Assembly (NCBI GenBank): GCA_015056155.1
Contig: SVGU01000026.1
Coordinates: forward strand, 1 to 32,639
Origin: Clostridiales bacterium
GTDB lineage: Bacteria > Bacillota > Clostridia > Christensenellales > Aristaeellaceae
DNA: 32,639 nucleotides
Reading direction: 5' to 3'
In this document: positions 8,167 to 15,695 of the stretch, in pieces
Layout: every line of letters begins with the position of its first letter
How positions within the stretch are numbered: the stretch's first letter is position 1
Program-made: the position numbers and the translations under genes
Notes under the pieces: model-generated
Told to the model about the DNA's origin: nothing
The model's database searches: none
The model's input: the letters and a program-made list of their open reading frames with translations, nothing else

Positions 8167-8208
8167 GGCACGGAGCCGACCGCAAACCGCGGAAGCTCCG
8201 TGCCTTTT
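8167..8208. terminator. Terminator between the convergent metallo-beta-lactamase genes
   Basis: GGCACGGAGC (8167-8176) pairs perfectly with GCTCCGTGCC (8195-8204). TTTT follows on the plus strand, and AAA before the stem gives a short U-run on the minus strand, so it may work both ways. Confidence 0.8.
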
Positions 8209-8222
8209 GATTGTCCTGCCCG

Positions 8223-9089
8223 TCAGTCGATCCAGTTCGGATCCTGCCAGATGTACCAGTCCGTGCCGTCGGTCTCCACATGCACGGTGCCGTCGCCGGA
8301 ATAGAGCGCGCCCATCTGCTCCAGCCGCTTGTCGTGGTCGTAGCTGGTGCAGTTGGTGCAGATGATCGCCCCGGGGCTGGCGGCGTTCATGAAGTCTTCG
8401 CCCACGCCGTCGATGCCGTGATGGGGCGCCTTCATCAGGTCGCAGTCGAATTCCGCCGCGTCGCGGGTCTCCATCCAGTAGGTCAGCACGCGGTTGCTCA
8501 CGTCCGCCAGCAGCAGCAGTCTCCCGCCGTTGAAGTCCACGCGGCAGGCAGCGCTACGGGCATTCTGGCCCCACTTCTGGTCGCAGCGGATCACCGTGAT
8601 GACCGCCTCGCCCAGCGTCAGCACGTCGCCGTCGTCGATCTGCTGATAGGGGACGTTGTGCCGCTTTGCCGCGCGCACCATCTTTTCATGATGGTCGTCC
8701 GGATCGTCGTAGTTTTCCGCGTTGGGGGAGAGCAGCACCTGCGGGGCGTACAGGTCGCTGTTCATGATGGTGGTCAGTCCCTCGGAGTGGTCGCCGTCGC
8801 AGTGGGTGCTGAAGAGGTACTTCAGCTCCGTCACGCCGTACTTGTCCAGCGTGGCGAACAGGCGCTTGTAGTGGGAGTTGAAGCCGCCGTCCACCATCAT
8901 GGACTCGCCGCCGCACTGCAGGAGGATCGCGTCGGAGCGGTTCGTGTCCACCACGACCATCCGCAGCACGTCCTTCTCCGCCCAGCCCTCGGGCAAACCG
9001 GTCTCATCGGTGATCAGATGCACCTCCGCCGCCGCCATCACGGGCAGCAGCATCGTCAGCGCCAGCAGAATCAGCCATACCTTCTTCAT
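8223..9089 (-). CDS. Exported metallo-beta-lactamase-fold hydrolase (ComEC-like), copy 2
   Basis: The protein has 288 aa with a signal peptide ending in MAAA near residue 21. It is a paralogue of the protein at 7255-8115 and lies opposite it. Its metal motif reads HCDGDH (His96, Asp98, Asp100, His101): Asp replaces the second His of the usual HxHxDH, the form known in ComEC-type proteins. Later landmarks LLLADVSN and APHHGIDG are retained. It is the last gene of a minus-strand unit: its start is 12 nt after the amidase stop, with AGGGAAAT as the ribosome site. Co-transcription with amidase and deacetylase-like genes suggests a cell-envelope or extracellular role, but the substrate cannot be read from the sequence. 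Confidence 0.85.
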   Translation of the reverse strand: MKKVWLILLALTMLLPVMAAAEVHLITDETGLPEGWAEKDVLRMVVVDTNRSDAILLQCGGESMMVDGGFNSHYKRLFATLDKYGVTELKYLFSTHCDGDHSEGLTTIMNSDLYAPQVLLSPNAENYDDPDDHHEKMVRAAKRHNVPYQQIDDGDVLTLGEAVITVIRCDQKWGQNARSAACRVDFNGGRLLLLADVSNRVLTYWMETRDAAEFDCDLMKAPHHGIDGVGEDFMNAASPGAIICTNCTSYDHDKRLEQMGALYSGDGTVHVETDGTDWYIWQDPNWID

Positions 9090-9101
9090 GATTTCCCTCC
9101 G

Positions 9102-10418
9102 TTACTCTTCCGCGTCCACCCAGCCGCGCATGACCGCGATGTCATACACGCCGTCTGCCATGCCGTTGGCCAGCATCATCTGGTATTCCGGCGTGGCAAG
9201 CTTGATGTCCTCGCCTACGTTGCTCATATAGCCCATCTCGACCAGGAAGCAGGCCATCTGCGCCCAGTTGTTGCCGACATAATTGTCGTTCAGGCGCACG
9301 ATCCCGGTGCCTTCCTTCAGCTCATACCCCACGGCATTCTTCATCGCGTCCAGCAGCGCCTCGCCCATCGCGCGGTACTCCTCGGGAGAGGCTACCGCCC
9401 GGGCATAATCGGAATTCAGGGGAGAATAGATCTGGATGCCGGTCTTGTTCTTGTTGGAGGTATTGTTGCAGTGCAGGCGCAGCATGATGTGCGCGCCGGC
9501 CTCCGCCGCGATCTCGCAGCGCTCGATGTTGGTGTGGAACACATCCTGCACGTCGCGGGTCAGCACCACCGTCGCACCCTGCGCCACCAGCACATCCCGC
9601 AGGCGCATCGCCGTTTCCAGCACGACGATGTCCTCCTTGCGCAGCGTCACGGTGCCCTGCGCCATGCCGCCCTTGCCGCTGGTCTTGCCGCTCAGGCCGG
9701 GGCCCATCGGCTCGGTGACGAAGCGGCCGTTCTCCTGATGCCCCGGGTCGATGCACACCACCACGCCGGAGAGCCGTCCCTCCTGCGCCTGGGCTGCCTC
9801 GGGGATCGCCCATGCCTTGCGGCAGGTGGCCTCCTTCTTCATGCTGCCCTTGCCGGAGCGCACCTGCACGGTGAACTGCGTGCGGCAGTAGGTCAGGGGA
9901 GACTTGATCTCGCCCTCGTACAGCCCCTCCGCGTTCACCGGGTACACCGGGAAGGTCGCTGTCTGCTGCTTGGAGCGGAAGTAGAGGAGCATGTAATCCG
10001 TGTCCGGAGCGGTGAAGGAATAGCGGAAGCCCTCGGGCGTCTCCTCCAGCGTGAGGCTCCTGACCGTGGCGTTGGCCCGGCCCTGCGGCGCCTCATAGCC
10101 CGCCGCCTCCGGCAGCGTCACCGTCGCCTTGGCGATCTGGTTCTGCTTGAGGTTCAGCACCTTCACGGTGAACTTGCCGCCCATGGGGGAATAGGCCAGC
10201 TCCACCCGGCCGGAAAACTGCCCGTCCGCGCTGTACAGCGTCTGGCGGCCGGTCTCGTTCTTGCCCTCCCAGACGAGCACGACGAATTCGTTGCCCTCGG
10301 CGCTCAGGTCATAGGCAAAGCCCATTTCCTCCGCCGTCAGCGTCAGCTCCGCACCGGCAGCCAGCGCCATCACCGGCAGGCACAGGAGCAGGAAAATCAG
10401 GGGGATCAGCTTGCGCAT
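9102..10418 (-). CDS. Secreted N-acetylmuramoyl-L-alanine amidase (Amidase_3)
   Basis: The protein has 438 aa and should cut the bond between MurNAc and L-Ala in peptidoglycan. The start at 10418 has AAAGGAG 7 nt upstream; the 10-codon extension upstream contains that ribosome site and is not coding. A signal peptide (LIPLIFLLLCLPVMALA) is followed by about 200 residues of beta-rich, Ig-like sequence without a named cell-wall-binding motif. The catalytic domain lies at about 225-435: VCIDPGHQ (zinc His), ARCEIAAEAGA-type helix, LRLHCNNTSN (zinc His) and LVEMGYMSN (catalytic Glu region). It sits between a deacetylase-like gene (35-bp gap) and the metallo-beta-lactamase gene (12-bp gap), which points to a shared wall-remodelling task. 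Confidence 0.9.
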   Translation of the reverse strand: MRKLIPLIFLLLCLPVMALAAGAELTLTAEEMGFAYDLSAEGNEFVVLVWEGKNETGRQTLYSADGQFSGRVELAYSPMGGKFTVKVLNLKQNQIAKATVTLPEAAGYEAPQGRANATVRSLTLEETPEGFRYSFTAPDTDYMLLYFRSKQQTATFPVYPVNAEGLYEGEIKSPLTYCRTQFTVQVRSGKGSMKKEATCRKAWAIPEAAQAQEGRLSGVVVCIDPGHQENGRFVTEPMGPGLSGKTSGKGGMAQGTVTLRKEDIVVLETAMRLRDVLVAQGATVVLTRDVQDVFHTNIERCEIAAEAGAHIMLRLHCNNTSNKNKTGIQIYSPLNSDYARAVASPEEYRAMGEALLDAMKNAVGYELKEGTGIVRLNDNYVGNNWAQMACFLVEMGYMSNVGEDIKLATPEYQMMLANGMADGVYDIAVMRGWVDAEE

Positions 10419-10453
10419 GAGAGTTCTCCTTTCCGCAAAAAAGGTCATCGCCG

Positions 10454-11470
10454 TCAGTCCGGCATCGGCGGCAGCTCCCGCCCGGAGAGCGCCATCAGTT
10501 CACCCACGGTCACCACCCGGTAGCCGCGCTCCTGCACATAGCAGGCGATCGCCGCATCCAGCACCGCCGGGGTGTTGTAGCCGTTGACGTGGAACTGGAT
10601 GACCGAGCCGCTGACCGCCTCCGGTCCCGTGACCCGCCGGAGCAGCTCCTCCGGATCCTTCTCGTACATCTCCATCCAGTCCCGGGAATCAATGTTCCAC
10701 ATCACATCCTCCTGTCCCTCTGCGCGGCACAGGGCTGTGACCTTCTCATTCGTATCGCTGAAGGGCGCGCGGAACAGCCGCGGATAGACGCCCAGAAGCT
10801 CCTCAAAGCATGTGTTGACCCGCGTGATCATGCTCCGCATCTGCGGATAGCTGGTCATGGCGGGCATGTGGGAATGGTAGTAGCCGTGGCTGCCGATCTC
10901 GTGCCCCAGGTCGCGGATGCGCAGCGCGTCCTGCGTGCTGGCCTCCAGAAAGCGGCCGTTCATGAAGAAGGTCGCCTTCACGCCGTGCTTCTCCAGCACC
11001 GCCAGCACCGCTTCCACCTGGTCGCTCTTGCCGCCGCACACGATCGTCAGCGCCACCGCCGGGACCTCCGGCTCCAGCTGCGTCACCCGGGGGACCGACA
11101 GGTCCGAGAACGCGGCGAAGCTCTCCTCCGCCGTCAGCTGCACGCCATCGCGCCACACGCTCAGCCGGTGACCGCCCAGCATGGCCTCCGTCACCGTGAC
11201 GCGGAAGGTCATCAGGCCGTTCGGGTCATGCCACTGGGCCCGGGCCAGCACCGTGCCCCGGTGATCCCGCAGCTCGAAGGTGTCCTTCCCCGGCGCGATC
11301 AATTGCGGCGCACGGCAGGAAACAGCGATGGTGCACTGCCGCCCCAGATGCCCGATGTACACCGCGTCATGGAAGGCGAGCCTGGGCTGGGGCGAATCCG
11401 CCAGCCCCGCCGTCAGCAGGAGGCAAAGCGCCGCCGCCAACAGACAGGCAATCCGTATCCAGTTCCGCAT
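10454..11470 (-). CDS. Exported polysaccharide-deacetylase-like protein with altered motif 1
   Basis: The protein has 338 aa. The ATG at 11470 follows GGAGGAGG, and a signal peptide follows it (LLAAALCLLLTAGLA). Residues about 25-130 are beta-rich, and the NodB-like domain is at about 138-330. ATFFMNGRFLE, GSHGYYHSH (metal His pair), RAPFSDTN (motif 3), WNIDSRDW (motif 4) and a motif-5-like IQFHVN are recognisable. Motif 1 is not: the usual TFDDG is replaced by TIVCGG, so Val144 and Cys145 stand where the catalytic base Asp and metal-binding Asp should be. The enzyme may be inactive or use different chemistry. It is the first gene of the unit running to 8223. Confidence 0.85.
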   Translation of the reverse strand: MRNWIRIACLLAAALCLLLTAGLADSPQPRLAFHDAVYIGHLGRQCTIAVSCRAPQLIAPGKDTFELRDHRGTVLARAQWHDPNGLMTFRVTVTEAMLGGHRLSVWRDGVQLTAEESFAAFSDLSVPRVTQLEPEVPAVALTIVCGGKSDQVEAVLAVLEKHGVKATFFMNGRFLEASTQDALRIRDLGHEIGSHGYYHSHMPAMTSYPQMRSMITRVNTCFEELLGVYPRLFRAPFSDTNEKVTALCRAEGQEDVMWNIDSRDWMEMYEKDPEELLRRVTGPEAVSGSVIQFHVNGYNTPAVLDAAIACYVQERGYRVVTVGELMALSGRELPPMPD

Positions 11471-11495
11471 GGCCTCCTCCTTCCCCGTCCGTCCG

Positions 11496-11537
11496 AAAAA
11501 ACGCCCCTTCGTCTGCAATATCCCAGACAAAGGGGGC
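11496..11537 (-). terminator. Terminator downstream of the murA/J-domain unit
   Basis: On the minus strand GCCCCCTTTGTCTG pairs with CAGACGAAGGGGC, with one internal mismatch, and is followed by GTTTTTT. It separates the J-domain gene from the deacetylase-like gene. Confidence 0.8.
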
Positions 11538-11601
11538 ATGTGAGACGCCGTATCATTTTCGTTTCAGCGGCCGGTGCCTTCGCATGGCGCCGCCGTTCCG
11601 C

Positions 11602-12162
11602 TCAGCGCTTCTTCAGCCGCTTCACAAGCAGCCGCAGCCTTCCTGCCAGCGTCCGGGATTTCTTCAGCGCCACCGCTGCATCCAGCGCGCCGCGGCGGTA
11701 CTCGTTGTTGTTCGGCTCCCGCCGGACCGCCTCGCGGTAGGACTGGTGCGCCGATTCGTACTGATCCATCACCATCAGGATATCGCCCTGCATGGCGTAC
11801 CACGCGCCGTCCCGCTGGGCCGTGCGCAGGAGGTATCTCAGGGCGGATTCGGGGCTTTCCCGCCGCAGCATCTTCGCCGCCAGCGCCAGCGCCTCGTCCT
11901 GCGGCAGCTCCTTCTTCTTGTAGCTGTCCACGCTCTGCCGCGCAGAGGCCAGCTTCAGCGCCGCCTCGTATGCCAGGTTCAGCGCGATCATCTTCTCCTG
12001 CGCTGCCGCCCGCTCCTGTGCATCCAGAAACTTATCCGGGTGGCAGGTTTTGACAAGATTCCGGTAAGCCGAGCGCACGTCATCCGCGCTTGCGGATGCA
12101 TTCAATCCCAGTACAGCAAACGGACTCCTCGTGACGCTCACCTCCCCGGAGGCCTGCCCCAT
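11602..12162 (-). CDS. J-domain protein with TPR-like C-terminus
   Basis: The protein has 186 aa. The N-terminal J domain (about residues 12-70) has the HPD motif at residues 41-43 within NLVKTCHPDKF, which in this family stimulates the ATPase of Hsp70/DnaK. The glycine-rich and zinc-finger regions of DnaJ are absent. Residues about 95-165 form TPR-like helices (YAMQGDILMVMDQYESAHQSY), and the C-terminus is very basic (LKKSRTL to VKRLKKR). It is therefore a specialised co-chaperone whose partner is unknown. The ATG lies 5 nt after the murA stop with only a weak AAAAGGG upstream, so translation is probably coupled to murA. Confidence 0.82.
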   Translation of the reverse strand: MGQASGEVSVTRSPFAVLGLNASASADDVRSAYRNLVKTCHPDKFLDAQERAAAQEKMIALNLAYEAALKLASARQSVDSYKKKELPQDEALALAAKMLRRESPESALRYLLRTAQRDGAWYAMQGDILMVMDQYESAHQSYREAVRREPNNNEYRRGALDAAVALKKSRTLAGRLRLLVKRLKKR

Positions 12163-12167
12163 GCAGC

Positions 12168-13439
12168 TTATTCGCCCTTTTCGCGGGAGATCACCGCGCC
12201 CAGGGAGCGCAGCTTGTCTTCGATATGCTCATAGCCGCGGTCGATGTAATGCGGCTCATAGATCTCCGTCACGCCCCGCGCCATCAGGCCGGCGACGACC
12301 AGCGCAGCGCCCGCGCGCAGGTCCGTGGCGGTGATGGGCGCGCCGTACAGGTCCGTCACGCCCTCGATGATCGCGGTGCGGTCCATGATGCGCACCTGCG
12401 CGCCCATGCGGCTGATCTCCGTCAGGTGCTTCAGGCGGCTCTCATAGATCGTTTCCTGAATGATGGAGGTTCCCTTCGCCGTGGTCAGCAGCGCGCTCAT
12501 GGGCTGCTGCAGGTCGGTGGGGAAGCCGGGATACACCTGCGTCTTGATGTTCACGCCCCGGTGCACGCCGTTGGAGCGGACGCGGATGGCGTCGTCGCTG
12601 TCGCTCACGCGCACGCCCATCTCCAGCAGCTTGGCCGACAGCGCCTCCATATGCGTCGGGATGCAGCCGTGGATCACCACGTCGCCATGGGTGGCGGCGG
12701 CGGCGATCATCAGCGTACCGGTCTCGATCTGGTCGGGGATGACGGCGTAGGTCGCCTTGTGCAGGTACTGCACGCCCCGGATGCGGATCACGTCCGTGCC
12801 CGCGCCCTTGATCTTCGCGCCCATGGAGTTGAGGAAGTTCGCCAGATCGACGATGTGCGGCTCCTTCGCGGCATTGTAGATGATGGTGGTGCCCTGCGCC
12901 TTGGCGGCGGCGAGCATCACGTTGATCGTGCCGCCCACGGTCACCACGTCAAAGAACACATCGCTGCCAATGAGGCCGTTTTCCGCCTTGGCCACGATGC
13001 GTCCGCCCAGCTGCTCCACCTCCGCGCCCAGGGCCGCAAAGCCCTTCAGGTGCTGGTCGATGGGGCGCGCGCCGATCGCGCAGCCGCCGGGAAGGTACAC
13101 CTCCGCCTCGCACCGCCGTCCCAGCAGCGCGCCCAGCAGATAATAGCTCGCCCTGAGGCGCTGGGAATCCCGGTAGGAGACCTGCCAGCCGTCCGCCGGA
13201 CGGGGGTCCACCCGCATGAACAGGTTGGGCACATACTCCACCTCGGCGCCCAGCGCGCGCAGAATATCCACCAGCGCATACACGTCCGCGATGTCGGGCA
13301 GGTTCTCGATCGTGCAGGGCTCGTCGCACAGCAGCGTGGCCGGGATCACCGCCACCGCCGTGTTCTTGCCGCCGCTGACCCGGACCTCGCCTTCCAGCGG
13401 ATTGCCGCCGGTGATCAGCATTCTTTCCTTCATGGGCAT
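12168..13439 (-). CDS. murA: UDP-N-acetylglucosamine 1-carboxyvinyltransferase
   Basis: The protein has 423 aa, full length for MurA, which transfers enolpyruvate from PEP to UDP-GlcNAc in the first committed step of peptidoglycan synthesis. GGNPLEGEVRVSGGKNTA near the start and PGGCAIGARPID carry the family signature; the reactive Cys is Cys120, so fosfomycin sensitivity at this residue is expected. Two upstream choices were weighed: a GTG at 13463 directly abuts AGGAGG and has no spacing, while the ATG at 13439 is 23 nt away, reduced to 9 nt if the hairpin at 13445-13458 forms. An ATG at 13433 is also possible. It is co-transcribed with the J-domain gene. Confidence 0.93.
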   Translation of the reverse strand: MPMKERMLITGGNPLEGEVRVSGGKNTAVAVIPATLLCDEPCTIENLPDIADVYALVDILRALGAEVEYVPNLFMRVDPRPADGWQVSYRDSQRLRASYYLLGALLGRRCEAEVYLPGGCAIGARPIDQHLKGFAALGAEVEQLGGRIVAKAENGLIGSDVFFDVVTVGGTINVMLAAAKAQGTTIIYNAAKEPHIVDLANFLNSMGAKIKGAGTDVIRIRGVQYLHKATYAVIPDQIETGTLMIAAAATHGDVVIHGCIPTHMEALSAKLLEMGVRVSDSDDAIRVRSNGVHRGVNIKTQVYPGFPTDLQQPMSALLTTAKGTSIIQETIYESRLKHLTEISRMGAQVRIMDRTAIIEGVTDLYGAPITATDLRAGAALVVAGLMARGVTEIYEPHYIDRGYEHIEDKLRSLGAVISREKGE

Positions 13440-13549
13440 GATATCCGGCTTGCGCCGGCTCACCTCCTGACGTCAGGCGTACCTGACCTGCTTGTTGGGC
13501 ATCTTTTGCTTCAAGCTGCCGGTTATATCCGGCAGATGGTACATGTAGA
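13440..13549 (-). promoter_or_regulatory. Structured murA leader with hairpin between SD and start codon
   Basis: The predicted leader is about 110 nt long. It holds a 7-bp hairpin (CTGCCGG/CCGGCAG, 13516-13535), a 6-bp hairpin (GTCAGG/CCTGAC, 13472-13487), AGGAGG (13463-13468), and then a CCGGC-GCAA-GCCGG hairpin (13445-13458) before ATG. The last has a GNRA tetraloop and would bring the Shine-Dalgarno to 9 nt from the start. Confidence 0.65.
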
Positions 13550-13555
13550 CACTCT

Positions 13556-13584
13556 ATTATAGCATGTTTCTGCGTTTCACGCAA
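13556..13584 (-). promoter_or_regulatory. Sigma-A promoter of murA
   Basis: On the minus strand TTGCGT and TATAAT are separated by 17 bp. Transcription would start near 13549. Confidence 0.85.
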
Positions 13585-13637
13585 CTGCTGGCAGAAGTTT
13601 CCCCGGCTTTCACCCCGTCCGGCCCATGAAAAGAGGC

Positions 13638-13680
13638 AAAAAACCTCCGCCGCAGCCGCTTTTCAGCCCTGCAGCGGAGG
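13638..13680 (-). terminator. Terminator of the ribbon-helix-helix gene
   Basis: CCTCCGC and GCGGAGG arms (13674-13680 and 13644-13650) close a hairpin followed by TTTTTT on the minus strand, 11 bp after the stop codon. Confidence 0.8.
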
Positions 13681-13690
13681 TGTTCGCCGT

Positions 13691-14104
13691 TCATTTCAGC
13701 CCGTAATGCGCCCGGATATCCTCCGGCGCCACGACCTTCCCGCGCACGCGGATCTCCCGGATCACCGCGTACAGCTGCTCCCGGTCGCACTCCCTGTCGA
13801 TGTGCAGCACGCCGTAGCCGCTGACCGTGGTCGCCTCGCCCGCCTGATGCATCTGCGCGATCTCGCCCTTCGTGAAGCCGGACACGCCGATGAACCAGCC
13901 ATGGTCGCTGCCCGCGCGGCGCTCCTGGCGGCGGACGATGCCCTCGATGGTGCTGCGCTGCTGATTGAGCGCATCCCGGATCGCCTGGTTGATGAAGTCG
14001 CTCCGGTTGGAATAGTACCCGTTGTCCACCAGCAGGTCGATCTGCGAAAGCGTGCCGGAATTGACATTCACGGATACCTTCTCGGTATAGTTCTCTGCTG
14101 CCAT
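13691..14104 (-). CDS. Ribbon-helix-helix (CopG-type) transcriptional regulator
   Basis: The protein has 137 aa. The ATG at 14104 has AAGGAGG 9 nt upstream; longer frames run into the promoter. Residues about 6-48 form a ribbon-helix-helix DNA-binding fold: a beta strand (EKVSVNVN), helix 1 (LSQIDLLVDNG) and helix 2 (NRSDFINQAIRDAL). The remaining 85 residues (HGWFIGVSGFTKGE to APEDIRAHYGLK) form a domain I do not recognise, possibly for oligomerisation or ligand sensing. A perfect 9-bp inverted repeat overlaps its own transcription start, so it probably represses itself. It is transcribed alone. Other targets cannot be assigned from the window. Confidence 0.82.
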   Translation of the reverse strand: MAAENYTEKVSVNVNSGTLSQIDLLVDNGYYSNRSDFINQAIRDALNQQRSTIEGIVRRQERRAGSDHGWFIGVSGFTKGEIAQMHQAGEATTVSGYGVLHIDRECDREQLYAVIREIRVRGKVVAPEDIRAHYGLK

Positions 14105-14120
14105 GCTCTCCGCCCTCCTT

Positions 14121-14142
14121 ATATGCTCCATTTGGAGCATAT
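14121..14142. promoter_or_regulatory. Operator at the ribbon-helix-helix gene
   Basis: ATATGCTCC and GGAGCATAT form a perfect 9-bp inverted repeat with a 4-nt centre. It covers the expected transcription start and early leader, and a related half-site GCATAT lies in the -10 region. Binding by the gene's own product is inferred. Confidence 0.7.
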
Positions 14143-14144
14143 TC

Positions 14145-14173
14145 AGCATATCATATCTTCAAGGCCGTGTCAA
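14145..14173 (-). promoter_or_regulatory. Sigma-A promoter of the ribbon-helix-helix gene
   Basis: On the minus strand a consensus TTGACA is followed after 17 bp by TATGCT. The operator begins just downstream. Confidence 0.8.
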
Positions 14174-14217
14174 GGGCAGCTCGATGCGTCATCCCTGTTT
14201 TCCCCTGAGCTGCACGG

Positions 14218-14252
14218 AAAAGGAGCGCCGCACCCATCGGTACAGCGCTCCT
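14218..14252 (-). terminator. Terminator of the foldase gene
   Basis: AGGAGCGC and GCGCTCCT arms form an 8-bp hairpin (14221-14252) followed on the minus strand by TTTTCC. Confidence 0.75.
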
Positions 14253-14267
14253 CATGTGTATCCGGTT

Positions 14268-15599
14268 TTACTCGGCCGCTTCCTCAGCGCCGCTCTGCAT
14301 GTAGGTCACGAAGGAACGCGCTTCCTCGCTGAAGACGAGCTCCGCGTCGTTCATCCACTGGCTCATGGTCTCGTTCAGCGCAGCGGTCTGGGCGGGCTCC
14401 AGCAGCGTCACGCGCAGCAGCTCCATCAGGTCGTCCGTCAGCTCCACGGGACCGCCGGGGATGTCCTCCACATACTGCAGGATGTGCACGCCGTGCTCGG
14501 TCACCACGGGGGCAGTGACGTCGCCGGGGTTGTCCACGGTGAAGGCCGCATCGCGGAACTCCGTGACCCAGTTGATGGAGTCCATGTGGACCTCGTAGCC
14601 CTCAGCGATGCGCTCGGGGGTACCCATGCCGGGGTCGGTGGTGTACAGGGGGATCAGCTCGGCAAAGGAAGCGCCCTCGGCCAGCTTCTGGTTGATCTCG
14701 TCAATGGTGGGCTGCACGCTGGCGATGATGGCCAGACGGGCCTCCTCCACGTTTTCGGCGGTGATCAGCTCCTCCGTCACCTCCGCGCCCTCCTCCAGCG
14801 CGGACTGCTGCTCCTCGTAGGCCGCCTGCAGGTCGCTGTAAGCGGTCAGCAGCGTCTCGTCCACGCTCAGCAGGATGTGGGTCACGCGGCGGTAGCCGTT
14901 GGGGAAGTAGTACATGTCGGTGTAGTAGTCCATGTAGCCGTACATGAGCGCAAACTGGTTCATCTGCTGCTGCATCTCATAGGCGTACGCATCGTTGCCA
15001 TAGGCCACCTCGTCCGCCGCGACAAGCTCGTTGTACAGCGCGATGACCTCATCGTCCGTGACGACGACGTCCTTCATCATTTCCTGCTCCAGCTTGATGT
15101 AGCCGGCGTTGACGATCGCATCGTCGATGTAGCGCTGCTCGGTGTAGCCCATGGCCTCCAGCTCCGCCAGCACCTGCACCAGCAGGGCCGCCTTCTGCTC
15201 CTCGGAGGTCTCATCGGTCGCGCCGTAGTAGGCCAGGCCGTTGTTCACGTCCGTCTCCCATGCCTCGCGGGCCTGCTGCGCGGCATCGGCCTTCTCCTCG
15301 TCCGTCAGTGCAACGCCCAGCTCGGCCATCTTCTGGTCCATCAGCGCATACTGCACCAGCGTCATCAGCGTGATCTCCTTGATCGCCGCGGCGTTGATCT
15401 CGTTGGTCACGTCATAGCCCTCGTTGGCATAGAAGTTGTTCACCGTCACGAGGTATTCTTCGTATTCGCCGCGGGTGATGGCGGTGCCGTTGACGGTCAC
15501 CATCACATCGTCAGCGCTGACGGTCGTTTCCGCCATCGCAGCGCCGCAGCAGAGCATCAGCGCCATCAGCAGCGCGAAAAGCCGGTTCATGATCTTCAT
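14268..15599 (-). CDS. PrsA/SurA-like exported foldase (parvulin-type peptidyl-prolyl isomerase)
   Basis: The protein has 443 aa and should help exported proteins fold outside the membrane. A signal peptide (LFALLMALMLCCGAAMA) is probably cleaved by signal peptidase I; no proper lipobox is present, unlike typical PrsA. Residues about 30-220 form the SurA-N/trigger-factor-like helical region (VNGTAITRGEYEEYL at its start). A parvulin domain follows at about 238-385, starting with RRVTHILLS and ending with EHGVHILQYVED; it contains a long helical insertion between its first strand and the ASFAELIPLYTTDPG block. AAGGAGAGG precedes the ATG. The surrounding secreted enzymes are plausible clients. 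Confidence 0.85.
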   Translation of the reverse strand: MKIMNRLFALLMALMLCCGAAMAETTVSADDVMVTVNGTAITRGEYEEYLVTVNNFYANEGYDVTNEINAAAIKEITLMTLVQYALMDQKMAELGVALTDEEKADAAQQAREAWETDVNNGLAYYGATDETSEEQKAALLVQVLAELEAMGYTEQRYIDDAIVNAGYIKLEQEMMKDVVVTDDEVIALYNELVAADEVAYGNDAYAYEMQQQMNQFALMYGYMDYYTDMYYFPNGYRRVTHILLSVDETLLTAYSDLQAAYEEQQSALEEGAEVTEELITAENVEEARLAIIASVQPTIDEINQKLAEGASFAELIPLYTTDPGMGTPERIAEGYEVHMDSINWVTEFRDAAFTVDNPGDVTAPVVTEHGVHILQYVEDIPGGPVELTDDLMELLRVTLLEPAQTAALNETMSQWMNDAELVFSEEARSFVTYMQSGAEEAAE

Positions 15600-15650
15600 C
15601 GGTCAGGTCCTCTCCTTATCTTCCCGCAAAGGACGCGGGGAACTGCATCT

Positions 15651-15679
15651 ATTATGGCATGGATCGCCCGTTCGTGCAA
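15651..15679 (-). promoter_or_regulatory. Sigma-A promoter of the foldase gene
   Basis: TTGCAC and CATAAT, read on the minus strand, are 17 bp apart and about 50 nt before the start codon. Confidence 0.75.
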
Positions 15680-15695
15680 TCCCCTTGCCGAAATG

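Noticed and set aside
8211-10523. 770-codon plus-strand frame
   Set aside because: It is antisense to two well-supported genes (metallo-beta-lactamase and amidase) and crosses their junction; composition is not protein-like.
11539-11577. ECF-type promoter (TGAAAC followed by CGTCTC) before the deacetylase-like gene
   Set aside because: The spacing is only 13 bp, not 16-17, and a terminator lies between it and the gene.
12225-13562. 445-codon plus-strand frame
   Set aside because: It is antisense to murA and crosses its promoter.
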